Assembly (NCBI GenBank): GCA_002299425.1
Contig: DBNW01000028.1
Location: 1-24,617 of the forward strand
Direction of reading: 5' to 3'
From: Methylococcaceae bacterium UBA662
GTDB taxonomy: Bacteria > Pseudomonadota > Gammaproteobacteria > Methylococcales > Methylomonadaceae
Length of the DNA stretch: 24,617 nucleotides
Below are positions 6,365-15,425 of the stretch, one piece after another. Below the pieces are notes generated by a model. The model searched no databases, had not been told where the DNA came from, and saw only the letters and a program-made list of their open reading frames with translations. The position numbers were made by a program, and so were the translations under genes. Positions within the stretch are counted from its first letter, which is position 1. Every line of letters starts with the position of its first letter.

Positions 6365-9235
6365 TTAGTAACCGTACCTGCGTAAAAATTCGAGCACAGC
6401 CAAGGCAGCACCTATCGCCAGGGAAAATACCGCCAAGCTCAGCGCCCATTGCGACATAACCAGTGCTCTGCGGGAAAGACTTACGCTTTCCTGCTGGACC
6501 AGTACGTCCTGCGCTTGGCCGGGTACGGGACTGCTTGAAACAAATCGATTGCGAATAAATTTTTCTATCCCAATCACGATGTAAACCACCGTACCGCCAG
6601 CCAACGTCAATAACCATTCCTCTTGGCCGATAGGGGCGGTGTGAAACAACCAGTTCATAGCCGGCGCATAAATGAATGCAACTTGGGCCATAACCATGGC
6701 AAAAATTCCGAGCCAAATCCAGGGGTTTGAGAACAATCCTAACTTGAACATGGAATGGGTCAGTGACCGGCAGTTAAGTAAATAAAACGCTTGTCCCATG
6801 CAGAAAAAATTGACCGCAGCGGTACGCGCTTTTTCGATGGCTTCGCCATGGGCCAGCTCCCACTCAAACAAAGCGAAGGAACCCGCCGCCAGCATCAACC
6901 CCACCAGCACACTGCGAAAAACCAGCAACCCGGTCAGGATGGGCTGTTCCGGGTGACGCGGCGCTCGCAGCATGATGTCAGGCTCTTTGGCCTCGAAGGC
7001 CAGCGGCAGACCGAGCAGCACGGCGGTCGTCATGTTGATCCAGAGAATTTGTCCGGGCAAGATGGGCAGCACGATGCCAGCAAATACCGCGATCAAAATA
7101 ACCAAGCCCTGGCCAATGTTGGTGGGCAAGGTCCAGGTGATGAACTTCACCAGGTTGTCGTACACACCCCGGCCTTCCTCGACGGCGGCGGCGATGGAAG
7201 CAAAGTTGTCGTCGGTCAGCACCATGGCGGCGGCCTCCTTAGAGACCTCGGTGCCGGTGATACCCATGGCCACGCCGATGTTGGCTTGGCGCAGTGCCGG
7301 GGCGTCGTTAACACCGTCGCCGGTCATGGCGACGATGTGGCCGCGCCCTTGCAGAGCAGTCACCAGACGGAGTTTTTGCTCTGGCGCGACCCGGGCGAAC
7401 ACCGTGGTGTTTTCCGCCGCATCCGGGAAGCCCTGCTCGGAAATTTCCGAGAGGGCGCGGCCATCGAGAGCCTTCAAGGGTTCACCCTTACGGCCTAAGC
7501 CTATTTGCTCAGCAATGGCAACGGCGGTGCCGATGTGGTCGCCGGTAATCATTTTTACCTGCATACCCGCCGCGTGGCAGCGCGCCACCGCCTCGATCGC
7601 CTCGGGCCGTGGCGGGTCTATCATGGCTTGCAGGCCAATAAAAGTCAGGCCGGTGGCCACCTGTTCGTGGTCTACCGTGCGCTCATCCTGAGAGCGTTCG
7701 CCACGGGCGAAGGCCAGCACCCGCAGACCTAGTGCCGCCAGTTCACTCACTTCGCGCAGAATGCTCTCAGCCTCTAGGGGCACCCGATTTAACCCAGCAT
7801 CGAAGGCGGCATCGCAACGCTTCAGGAGACTTTCGACGGAACCCTTCAGATAAACGTGGTGAGCATCCTCGCCTTGATTGTGATGCAAGGTAGCCATAAA
7901 TTGATGCGCCGACTCGAAGGGAATGGCATCTAAGCGCGGATGGGCCTGCTCTACGGGTTCGCGGTGCAAACCGGCCTTGTGGGCACAAACCAGCAGCGCA
8001 CCCTCGGTAGGATCGCCTTCGATGCGCCAGCCGTCCACGTCCGCTACCAGACGGGCGTCGTTGCACAACAGGCCCGCTTTCAGTGTTTCCAGCAATGCCT
8101 TGAGCTCTTTAGGGTTAATCGGCTGACCATCCTGACGAATATCACCCTCGGGTGTGTAGCCGGATCCGTCGACCTCAAAGCGCCTGCCCGCGACGTACAG
8201 GTACTTAACGGTCATTTGGTTTTGGGTGAGCGTACCGGTTTTGTCCGAGCAAATAATGGTGGTGCCGCCTAACGTTTCTACTGCCGGCAGCTTCCTGATG
8301 ATGGCGTGGCGCTTAGCCATGCGCCGCACGCCGAGGGCCAAAGTGATAGTCACCGCCACCGGCAGGCCTTCAGGGATGGCAGCCACTGCCAGTGCCACCG
8401 AGGCCACGAAGGTTTCAATCAGGTCTTCGCCGCGTACCCAGCCGGCCAGGAACGTTAACGCCGATAAACCGATGATGAACCACATGAGCAGTCGGCTGAA
8501 ATGGCCTATTTTTCGGGTTAGTGGCGTTTCCAGTTCGGTGGCTTCGCTGATCAGGCGGTTAATGCGGCCGATCTCGGTGCGGTCGCCGGTTTCCACCACC
8601 ACGCCGACGCCGGTACCGTATGTTACTAGGGTGGACGAGTAGGTAAGATTGGTGCGGTCCGCCAAAAGCGTGTCGGCGGGCATCGGATCGGTCCGTTTTT
8701 CCACCGGCACCGACTCGCCGGTCAAGGCCGATTCGTCGATTTGCAATTCTTTGACACGCAATAAACGCAAATCCGCTGGCACTTTGTCGCCGGACTGCAA
8801 AAACACGATGTCGCCGGGAACCAACTCAACCGCCGGAATGACTATCCGCGTGCCGTCTCGCAGCACCGCAGCACTGACGCTAAGCGAGCGCGATAGGGCA
8901 GCGATGGCGCGCAGTGCGCTCATTTCCTGGATGAAGCCAATGACGGCGTTAACCAGCACCACGCCGAAGATCACGCTGGCATCTACCCAGCTTTTCAGGA
9001 AGCCCGTCACGAAACCGGACAACAACAAAATGTAAATAAGCGGGTTATGGAATTGGGCCAGAAACAGAACGATGACACTTTTGCCCTTTTTCGGGGTCAG
9101 GCTGTTGGTGCCAAAACGTTCGCGACGGCCCGCCACTTCAAGCTCAGACAGACCGCGTACAGCGTCCACCTCCAGATGTTGCGGTAACGTTTCAGTAGGC
9201 AAATGATGCCAAAGCTGGGCTTTCGTATCTTTCAT
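6365..9235 (-). CDS. P-type cation-transporting ATPase (P2-like)
   Basis: This encodes 956 residues with the full P2-type layout: N-terminal cation-ATPase domain, M1-M2 (about 55-105), actuator domain with TGES (172-175), M4 motif PEGLP (288-292), phosphorylation site D331 in DKTGT, nucleotide domain with KGS near 464, hinge TGDGVND (638-644), and M5-M10. It should pump a cation across the inner membrane using ATP. Compared with SERCA Ca2+ pumps, the M4 Glu is kept (E289). However, M5 reads NIGQ (706-709) instead of NVGE, and M6 reads NMTTA (734-738) instead of NLVTD, so two Ca2+ ligands are replaced and the ion is uncertain. I chose the ATG at 9235 because AGAGGAAA precedes it; the frame extends to 9310, which would overlap the MFS gene. 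Confidence 0.88.
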   Translation of the reverse strand: MKDTKAQLWHHLPTETLPQHLEVDAVRGLSELEVAGRRERFGTNSLTPKKGKSVIVLFLAQFHNPLIYILLLSGFVTGFLKSWVDASVIFGVVLVNAVIGFIQEMSALRAIAALSRSLSVSAAVLRDGTRIVIPAVELVPGDIVFLQSGDKVPADLRLLRVKELQIDESALTGESVPVEKRTDPMPADTLLADRTNLTYSSTLVTYGTGVGVVVETGDRTEIGRINRLISEATELETPLTRKIGHFSRLLMWFIIGLSALTFLAGWVRGEDLIETFVASVALAVAAIPEGLPVAVTITLALGVRRMAKRHAIIRKLPAVETLGGTTIICSDKTGTLTQNQMTVKYLYVAGRRFEVDGSGYTPEGDIRQDGQPINPKELKALLETLKAGLLCNDARLVADVDGWRIEGDPTEGALLVCAHKAGLHREPVEQAHPRLDAIPFESAHQFMATLHHNQGEDAHHVYLKGSVESLLKRCDAAFDAGLNRVPLEAESILREVSELAALGLRVLAFARGERSQDERTVDHEQVATGLTFIGLQAMIDPPRPEAIEAVARCHAAGMQVKMITGDHIGTAVAIAEQIGLGRKGEPLKALDGRALSEISEQGFPDAAENTTVFARVAPEQKLRLVTALQGRGHIVAMTGDGVNDAPALRQANIGVAMGITGTEVSKEAAAMVLTDDNFASIAAAVEEGRGVYDNLVKFITWTLPTNIGQGLVILIAVFAGIVLPILPGQILWINMTTAVLLGLPLAFEAKEPDIMLRAPRHPEQPILTGLLVFRSVLVGLMLAAGSFALFEWELAHGEAIEKARTAAVNFFCMGQAFYLLNCRSLTHSMFKLGLFSNPWIWLGIFAMVMAQVAFIYAPAMNWLFHTAPIGQEEWLLTLAGGTVVYIVIGIEKFIRNRFVSSSPVPGQAQDVLVQQESVSLSRRALVMSQWALSLAVFSLAIGAALAVLEFLRRYGY

Positions 9236-9273
9236 AAAGTTTTCCTCTTTAAGGGTTTCTGCGACTTGTTGTT

Positions 9274-10521
9274 TTAGCACAGGTTGTAACGTTTTTTCAT
9301 GACGGCACACAGCACCACGCCAAAGCCGGCCAGTACGCCCGCAGCGACGAAAGCCGGCGTATAGCTACCCGTGACGCCAAACAGCCACGAACCTACAAAA
9401 GGTGCAAAAGCACCCAGTCCAAAAGCGGTGAACACCAAACCGTAATTGACGCCTAAGTGCTTGGTGCCAAAGCAGGATGCAGTCAGTACCGGAAACAACC
9501 CTAAGGTGACTGCGAAGCCCCAACCTAGCAGTGCCGAAGCCACATACAATGCCGGCAAGGTCACGGCGAATACCGGAAAAACAAACAGCACTGCGGCCTG
9601 TACGCAATAGGTGATAATCATCACGCGCATAAGGCCGAAGCGGTCGGCTAGAAACCCGGCCAATGGCCGACCAAAGCCGTTAAAAGCAGAGAAAATAGAA
9701 ACTGCCACTGCCGCCTGAACGGAACTTAACCCAATCGAGAGACCAAAAGCCGGGAGCAGACCGAGCGACATCAGGCCACCTGCTATCACCGAACCTAAAG
9801 TGAACCAAGCTAGCCAAAACTTGGCCGTACCCCAAAGCTGTCTGGGTGTGTACTCGGGCTGAGCCGGAACCCCATCCAGGTCAGCAGGCGGCTGCCAACC
9901 GTAGGGTTTCCAGCCTGCCGGCGGGTCTTCTAAGATACTAGCCGCCGCCAAGCAAACAACCAAGGTTAGGAACCCCATGAGCAAAAAAGTTTCTTCGATG
10001 CCGTGCACGGGAAGCAAATACTCGGACTTGATCGGTGCTATCACCAAGGCCGCCAAACCGAAGCCCATAACAGCGGTAGAAACAGCAAACCCGGGGCGAT
10101 CAGGAAACCATTTGCGGGTAGGCGGTACCACACAGGCGTAGCTTAGGCCGCACGCCGTGCCGCCAATCAGTCCGTAACTAAAAACCAACCACCAAGGATT
10201 AGGAAAGTAGCCAACCAGCGCGGCCAGACCATAGGCCACAAAAAACAGCACCGCGCCCACCGTAGCAACAGACCTCGGTCCCCAGCGGTCCTGCATCCAA
10301 CCGGCCGGCACCATGACCAATGCAAGAACCACCATGTACACGGTAAAAGGCAGGGTGGCTTCGGCCTTAGTCCAGCCGAATTGTTCCATTTTAGGCACTA
10401 CTAAAACGCCCCAGGCATAAGAAAACCCGCACATCAAACCCAACAGAAAACCGGCAAAAGGAATTCGCCAGCGCAGCCAAAGAGGGGGTGTTTTGTGTGG
10501 GGAGGGGGTGTTTTTAGTCAT
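9274..10521 (-). CDS. MFS transporter, OFA (oxalate/formate antiporter) family
   Basis: This encodes a 415-residue, 12-segment major facilitator. Family signs are WGVLVVPKMEQFGWTKAEATLPF after the first membrane segment, GWMQDRWGPR between segments 2 and 3, and YACVVPPTRKWFPDRPGFA between segments 4 and 5, which is characteristic of the OFA group. A second DRFG-type loop, GFLADRFGLMR, follows segment 8. OFA carriers exchange small carboxylates such as oxalate and formate or take up monocarboxylates. Formate is attractive in a C1-using cell, but the substrate is an inference. I chose the ATG at 10521 (MTKNTPSPHKT) because GGGAAA lies just upstream; a TTG at 10539 is in frame. The ATPase gene starts 38 bases downstream on the same strand, so the two may be cotranscribed. 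Confidence 0.82.
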   Translation of the reverse strand: MTKNTPSPHKTPPLWLRWRIPFAGFLLGLMCGFSYAWGVLVVPKMEQFGWTKAEATLPFTVYMVVLALVMVPAGWMQDRWGPRSVATVGAVLFFVAYGLAALVGYFPNPWWLVFSYGLIGGTACGLSYACVVPPTRKWFPDRPGFAVSTAVMGFGLAALVIAPIKSEYLLPVHGIEETFLLMGFLTLVVCLAAASILEDPPAGWKPYGWQPPADLDGVPAQPEYTPRQLWGTAKFWLAWFTLGSVIAGGLMSLGLLPAFGLSIGLSSVQAAVAVSIFSAFNGFGRPLAGFLADRFGLMRVMIITYCVQAAVLFVFPVFAVTLPALYVASALLGWGFAVTLGLFPVLTASCFGTKHLGVNYGLVFTAFGLGAFAPFVGSWLFGVTGSYTPAFVAAGVLAGFGVVLCAVMKKRYNLC

Positions 10522-10564
10522 GTTTTCCCAGTTTAGCAAGAGTGGTAAGAGTACAGCAGAAGAG

Positions 10565-10590
10565 TGCCGCCCGTGTTATCAGGGGCGGCA
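10565..10590 (-). terminator. Hairpin after nhaD
   Basis: TGCCGCCC (10565-10572) and GGGCGGCA (10583-10590) form an 8-bp perfect stem with a 10-base loop, about 50 bases past the nhaD stop and before the MFS gene. On the minus strand it is followed by a weak pyrimidine stretch (CTCTTCTGC), so it is a possible weak terminator. Confidence 0.4.
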
Positions 10591-10642
10591 AGGATGCAGG
10601 AACCGTTGCTGATACCTGCCAGATTGACAAGGCAGTCCGTTT

Positions 10643-12004
10643 TTAGCTGTTTATCCAAAGATGCGCCGCCACACTGGCCGCATAGCCTGCGAACACTACC
10701 GGCATCCATTTTAAATGCCCCACAAAGGTGTAATAGCCTTTGCCCTGGCCCATCAAAGCCACACCTGCGGCTGAACCAATCGACAGCAACGAACCGCCCA
10801 CTCCAGTGGCCAAAGTGATCAATTGCCACTGCGTGATATCCATTTCTGGCTTCATACTGATAACCGAAAACATAACCGGAATGTTGTCAATCACCGCTGA
10901 GACCACGCCTAAAATGATATTCGCTTGCATCGGCCCGAGGCCGACATACAGCGCATTGGACAGCAGCTCAAGAAAACCGATGTACTGCAAGCCACCGACG
11001 GCAAACACGATACCAAAAAAAAACAGCAAGGTATCCCATTCTGAATCCTTAACGCAGTTAAAAATATCGTAATGGCCTTCAAAACGGCTGGATGTGGTGA
11101 AGTGATAACTCAGTACCATTAAGAACGACAAACCCACCATCATGCCCATAAAGGGAGGAATATGCAGGTAATTTTCACCGAGAATGGCAAACACGATGGT
11201 CAGCACAAAAAAACAAGTGATGCGTTTAGCGCCGGTTTTCATCCGAACCGCTTCGGCTTTATCACTAACAGGCGGCAGCGTATTGGGTACAAAAAACTGC
11301 ATAACGAAGGCCGGAACCAAGAAATTCAGCAACGACGGGATGAACAACTCAAAAAACTCCAGGAACTGGACGTGTCCCGATTGCCAAACCATTAAGGTGG
11401 TAATGTCCCCAAACGGACTGAAAGCACCGCCAGCATTGGCGGCAACCACGATGCTGATGAAGGTCAAATTAACAAACTGCCTGGCATCTTGGTTGGCAAA
11501 GGCCATGACTACGGCCCCAACCAGCAGAGCCGTGGTCATGTTGTTGGCAAATGAAGACAGAAAAAAAGCGATGAAGCTTGTTATCCAAAACAATTTTCGA
11601 TAACTGAAGTGCTGTCGACTCAGCCAAGCACGCAACGCTTCAAACACATTGCGCTCGGTCATGGCGTTGGTATAGGTCATCGATACCAGCAAAAACAGCA
11701 GCAATTCAGCATAATTCATCAAATCATGCATAATCCAGCCGCGAATTTCTTCTCGACCGTGGCCGCTTTCGATTGCTAGATAGGCGGCCAAAATCCAAAT
11801 AAAACCGGCCGCCATGATCACCGGCTTGGATTTTCTAAGACCCGTGAACTCCTCGGTCATAACAAAAATATAAGAGATCACAAACAACGCCAAACACAGC
11901 ATGCCAATGACAGAATGGGGTTGGTTTAACATGGGCGGCAACGGAGCCGAAGCGTGAACCGGGAAGACAGCAAAAAAAAACAACAAGGGCGACAAATAAT
12001 ACAT
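10643..12004 (-). CDS. nhaD: NhaD-type Na+/H+ antiporter
   Basis: This encodes 453 residues with 11-13 predicted membrane segments. Segments with SSFANNMTTALLVGAVVMAF, VVAANAGGAFSPFGDITTLMVWQSG and AVIDNIPVMFSVISM are signatures of the NhaD branch of the ion-transporter superfamily; the polar residues N, D and T within membrane helices are the likely ion path. The N-terminus (MYYLSPLLFFFAVFPVHASA) resembles a signal or first membrane segment, as in Vibrio NhaD. It would expel Na+ or Li+ in exchange for protons, supporting salt and alkaline pH tolerance. It lies between a dynamin-like gene and the MFS gene on the same strand. I see no clear ribosome binding site, so the start is less certain than the family. 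Confidence 0.9.
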   Translation of the reverse strand: MYYLSPLLFFFAVFPVHASAPLPPMLNQPHSVIGMLCLALFVISYIFVMTEEFTGLRKSKPVIMAAGFIWILAAYLAIESGHGREEIRGWIMHDLMNYAELLLFLLVSMTYTNAMTERNVFEALRAWLSRQHFSYRKLFWITSFIAFFLSSFANNMTTALLVGAVVMAFANQDARQFVNLTFISIVVAANAGGAFSPFGDITTLMVWQSGHVQFLEFFELFIPSLLNFLVPAFVMQFFVPNTLPPVSDKAEAVRMKTGAKRITCFFVLTIVFAILGENYLHIPPFMGMMVGLSFLMVLSYHFTTSSRFEGHYDIFNCVKDSEWDTLLFFFGIVFAVGGLQYIGFLELLSNALYVGLGPMQANIILGVVSAVIDNIPVMFSVISMKPEMDITQWQLITLATGVGGSLLSIGSAAGVALMGQGKGYYTFVGHLKWMPVVFAGYAASVAAHLWINS

Positions 12005-12076
12005 TTTTTTTCAGTGTGTTAAGTTAGAAAAAAGACCCTAGACCTGCCGGTACGCTCTTTAAGGGGCTGCACCCGG

Positions 12077-13477
12077 TTATTGTAAATAGTCGCTAACACT
12101 GACTTGGTTATGATCAAGGTCAGTTGTGACTTCAGCGGGCGGACCGCTGAAAAAATCATTCAACTCTTGAACGAGAATTTTGGTCTTTTCAGACAATTGC
12201 AGCAGACGGATACGGACTTTTTTGCTCCAACCCACGGGTTCTGTAAACGGCAACAACATGCGCGTTAAGGTCAGGTGCTTATCAAAAACGTCTGCCAAGT
12301 TTTCCATTAGGCCAAGCTCTTTTTGTCTGTCCAGCAATTTACTGGCGATCACCCTGGCATAAAACTTACTGGCAAATACTTGTACCGGCACCATCATGGC
12401 AGCAATCACCAAGATACTAATCGGGCCGATGAGGGGATCAATAATCAAGTCGGCTATGCCGCCGACCTGCACTTCCACAAATACAAGGGTTACGGCAATG
12501 ACGCTTAAGACCACCAGGCTGCTGAGGTTAACCCACTCCTTCCACAAGACCAATCCTTGTTTCACTTCCGGGATAACTAAAGACTCTAAGTCTTGGATGT
12601 TTTTCTGCAATGCCAACAGCACCCGGTAGGAACGGTCGTGGCCGACATTTAGAATGCGGCTGTCCAATTCGGCAAAATAACGGCCCAGTTGCGGGGAAGC
12701 GGTGCTTTGCTGGTTTGGTATGACCATAAAATGCCCCGTATTCAAGCCAAATTCCGCCAGCTTCCTTTGCCAAAGGTTAATGTTTTCGGCATTGCCCAGA
12801 GTGGGCGATTCCTCAATGAGATAAATAAACTTGTTACTGTCCTGATGGCTAACAATGCTTTCTATGAAGCCATTGATCAGGGGCGTGTCTTGCTCTAAGG
12901 TGTCCGTGAACACTAGCACCAAATCCGAATGCTCGATGGTGTGTTTGACCAGCAGGGTGATAACAGGTGTCATCAGCACTGTCGACAGGTTCGGCGCATC
13001 GATAAACAGCCTGCCTCTAAGTTTTGGGCTGTTGTAAGTTTTAAGCTCCAAATAGGAATTAACACGCGCACCCTCGCCGACTTCCTGCTGCTCGATTTTT
13101 TGGCTGACCTGGAAAAAAGGGTAACGCGGGTCCACGTCTAAGGCTGTGGCCGGCAAAGTGACCGAATTGGACTGGTTGCTGTAAAGCAATACCGAAAACT
13201 TGTGAGGCGTTGTATGAAACCCCTGAGGCAGTGCCTCAGAGCCAAAATAGCTGTTTATAAACCGCTGCTTGGCCGAAGCATTGCCGCCAAAAATACTGAT
13301 CACGGGCCACCAGGATTGTTTGCTGGCGGTGGTTTCCTCAGGACCAATAAGACCTAGGTCAAACTCGATTTGATCCAACTCCTGAAACACCTTGAGTGCC
13401 TTTTGCAGCACCGGATTGTTACCCGCGAATTGTTTTTCAAGGTTATAAAGGTGCTTGTTGGATGTTTTTTCAGCCAT
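12077..13477 (-). CDS. Dynamin-like membrane protein with degenerate GTPase motifs
   Basis: I do not recognise a named family, but the 466 residues resemble a degraded dynamin-type GTPase. IFGGNASAKQRFINSYFG (62-79) sits where a P-loop GxxxxGKS/T would be, but the lysine-serine pair is lost. HTTP (88-91) looks like the G2 threonine, LFIDAPNL (157-164) like the G3 DxPG, and SNKFIYLIE (214-222) like a G4 strand without NKxD. A pair of membrane segments follows (about 319-337 and 352-370), then a C-terminal helical region, as in membrane-anchored dynamin-like proteins. It may bind membranes without hydrolysing GTP. The start is well supported by AGGGGG close to the ATG. It lies between nadB and nhaD on the same strand. 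Confidence 0.6.
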   Translation of the reverse strand: MAEKTSNKHLYNLEKQFAGNNPVLQKALKVFQELDQIEFDLGLIGPEETTASKQSWWPVISIFGGNASAKQRFINSYFGSEALPQGFHTTPHKFSVLLYSNQSNSVTLPATALDVDPRYPFFQVSQKIEQQEVGEGARVNSYLELKTYNSPKLRGRLFIDAPNLSTVLMTPVITLLVKHTIEHSDLVLVFTDTLEQDTPLINGFIESIVSHQDSNKFIYLIEESPTLGNAENINLWQRKLAEFGLNTGHFMVIPNQQSTASPQLGRYFAELDSRILNVGHDRSYRVLLALQKNIQDLESLVIPEVKQGLVLWKEWVNLSSLVVLSVIAVTLVFVEVQVGGIADLIIDPLIGPISILVIAAMMVPVQVFASKFYARVIASKLLDRQKELGLMENLADVFDKHLTLTRMLLPFTEPVGWSKKVRIRLLQLSEKTKILVQELNDFFSGPPAEVTTDLDHNQVSVSDYLQ

Positions 13478-13566
13478 TGATCCCCCTATTATTGTTTGCT
13501 GTCATTGAAGATTTATCACAAATTACCCGGCGCAAGCCCTAAAGCCCTGTTTACCGTGCCCATACC

Positions 13567-15168
13567 TTAAGGAGTCAACACTGTATTTTTAGCCGGCTGA
13601 CTGTGGTCCGTTTCCGGGTAATCCAGGGTGTAATGCAGACCGCGACTTTCTTTGCGCTGCAACGCACAACGCACGATCAACTCGGCCACTATCACCAGGT
13701 TTCTTAGTTCTAGCAAATCACTGGTCACTCTAAAGTTGTTATAGTATTCACTGATTTCTTTTTTCAACAGCTTCACCCGGCTCAAAGCCCGATACAAGCG
13801 TTTGTCGGAACGCACGATGCCGACATAATCCCACATAAATCGACGCAATTCGTCCCAGTTGTGGGACACCACCACCTCTTCATCAGAATCGCTAACCTGC
13901 GACTCATCCCAATCAGGCACGTTAGGCGGCATAGCAATGCTGGGCAGCTTTTGCAAAATATCAATGCTGGCGCGCTCGGCGAACACCAGGCACTCTAACA
14001 GTGAATTGCTGGCCATCCGGTTGGCCCCGTGCAGACCGGTGCAGGCCACCTCACCAATAGCGTACAAATTGGCGATGTCGGTCCTAGCAAAGCTGTCGGT
14101 CACCACCCCGCCACAGGTGTAATGGGCGGAAGGCACCACCGGGATCGGCTGCTGGGTGATGTCAATGCCAAACTTCAGGCATTTCCTATGAATAGTCGGA
14201 AAATGTTCGAGAATAAACGCTGCTGGCTTATAGCTAATATCCAGATAAACACACTCAATACCGCGTTTTTTAATTTCATGGTCAATGGCTCTAGCAACAA
14301 TGTCGCGGGGTGCTAATTCGGCCCTGGGATCAAAATTTTGCATGAACGGGACACCATCCGGCAATAACAAACGCCCGCCCTCGCCCCGCACCGCCTCGCT
14401 GATCAAATAAGACTTAGCATCGGCATGGTACAAACAGGTAGGGTGAAATTGCATGAATTCCATATTACTAACCCGGCAACCCGCCCGCCACGCTAAGGCA
14501 ATGCCGTCCCCGGTGGCCGATTGCGGGTTGGTACTGTAAAGGTAAACCTTACTGGCCCCACCGGTTGCTAACACCACGACCCGAGCCAGCAGGGTTTTGA
14601 CCTGTTGATTTTGCGAGTCCAAAACGTAGGCACCCACAATTCTTTTGGCATCGCCGCCCTGGGGGTCGCTGGTAATCAGCTCTATGACGTTATGGTGTTC
14701 CAGCAGACTGATGTTGACATGCTCCCGCGCTCTTTCGATCAATGACAATGACACCGCCTTGCCGGTGGCATCGGCGGTGTGGACAATGCGCCGATGGGAG
14801 TGTCCGCCTTCACGGTTAAGGTGCAGGATTTTCTGCCCCGCCTCATTGGTTTCCTCGGTGAAGGCGACACCTTGTTTTTGCAGCCAGTCTATGGAGCTTT
14901 TGCCGTGCGTCACCGTCAACCTAACGATGTCCGGGTTGCACAAGCCGCCACCCGCCACCAGCGTGTCCTCGATATGCGATTCTAGGGAATCTTTAGCATC
15001 AAACACCGCCGAAATCCCGCCTTGCGCATAATAAGTGCTGCCCATAGTCAGGGCAAATTTAGACAAGACAGCGATCCTAACTCCTTTTTCTGCCAACCTC
15101 AGGGCCAGGCTCAAGCCCGCGCCGCCGCTGCCAATGACCAGCACATCGTAATTGCTCGATCCTTTCAT
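13567..15168 (-). CDS. nadB: L-aspartate oxidase
   Basis: This flavoenzyme oxidises L-aspartate to iminoaspartate, the first step of de novo NAD synthesis; quinolinate synthase NadA uses the product. From the ATG at 15168 it is 533 residues, close to the 540 of E. coli NadB. It has the FAD-binding GSGGAG (13-18), STYYAQGGISAVFD, REGGHSHRRIVHTADATG, ELAPRDIVARAIDHE with the catalytic Arg, SAHYTCGGV and HGANRMASNSLLECLVF, followed by the C-terminal helical domain. The frame is open to a TTG at 15240, but those 24 residues are not family-like. It is divergent from rpoE, as nadB and rpoE also are in E. coli. Confidence 0.95.
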   Translation of the reverse strand: MKGSSNYDVLVIGSGGAGLSLALRLAEKGVRIAVLSKFALTMGSTYYAQGGISAVFDAKDSLESHIEDTLVAGGGLCNPDIVRLTVTHGKSSIDWLQKQGVAFTEETNEAGQKILHLNREGGHSHRRIVHTADATGKAVSLSLIERAREHVNISLLEHHNVIELITSDPQGGDAKRIVGAYVLDSQNQQVKTLLARVVVLATGGASKVYLYSTNPQSATGDGIALAWRAGCRVSNMEFMQFHPTCLYHADAKSYLISEAVRGEGGRLLLPDGVPFMQNFDPRAELAPRDIVARAIDHEIKKRGIECVYLDISYKPAAFILEHFPTIHRKCLKFGIDITQQPIPVVPSAHYTCGGVVTDSFARTDIANLYAIGEVACTGLHGANRMASNSLLECLVFAERASIDILQKLPSIAMPPNVPDWDESQVSDSDEEVVVSHNWDELRRFMWDYVGIVRSDKRLYRALSRVKLLKKEISEYYNNFRVTSDLLELRNLVIVAELIVRCALQRKESRGLHYTLDYPETDHSQPAKNTVLTP

Positions 15169-15352
15169 GTTTTCAATAACCCCTGATACCCTGAACGGCT
15201 TTGGCCGACGCTCCTGTTTTTGCCCGTCAATCTCAGGCAAGGCGTTGTAATATCTCAGGCCATGCGCCTCAGCTAATAACCAAACAGCAAAACACGCCCA
15301 TTAAAACTGCAAATAATAGCTAAGCCCCGGCAGTTGTTGGATAATACTGCCT

Positions 15353-15382
15353 TTTACCGTGATAACATAATTTCGTCATAAT
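15353..15382 (+). promoter_or_regulatory. Candidate sigma-70-type promoter for rpoE
   Basis: TTTACC (15353-15358) and CATAAT (15377-15382) are 18 bases apart and about 45 bases upstream of the GTG start. The -10 matches the consensus at 5 of 6 positions, the -35 at 4 of 6. I found no sequence resembling the sigma-E consensus (GAACTT-N16-TCTGA), so autoregulation is not visible here. Confidence 0.3.
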
Positions 15383-15425
15383 GTGCCCCAGCCATCTTGC
15401 CCTTAACAACGATTAAAAGGCTGCA

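Noticed and set aside
6240..6716. 158-residue minus-strand frame
   Set aside because: It lies mostly inside the P-type ATPase gene in another frame; the ATPase frame is fully supported by motifs.
6791..7691. Two long plus-strand frames of 235 and 239 residues
   Set aside because: They are antisense to the ATPase catalytic core and have the His/Gln/Gly-rich or Ser/Thr-rich composition of shadow frames.
10533..10829. 98-residue minus-strand frame between nhaD and the MFS gene
   Set aside because: It mostly overlaps the nhaD 3' end in a different frame and has no family features.
15241..15425. Search for a sigma-E autoregulated promoter before rpoE
   Set aside because: No sequence resembling GAACTT with a spaced TCTGA was found; only a modest sigma-70-like pair.
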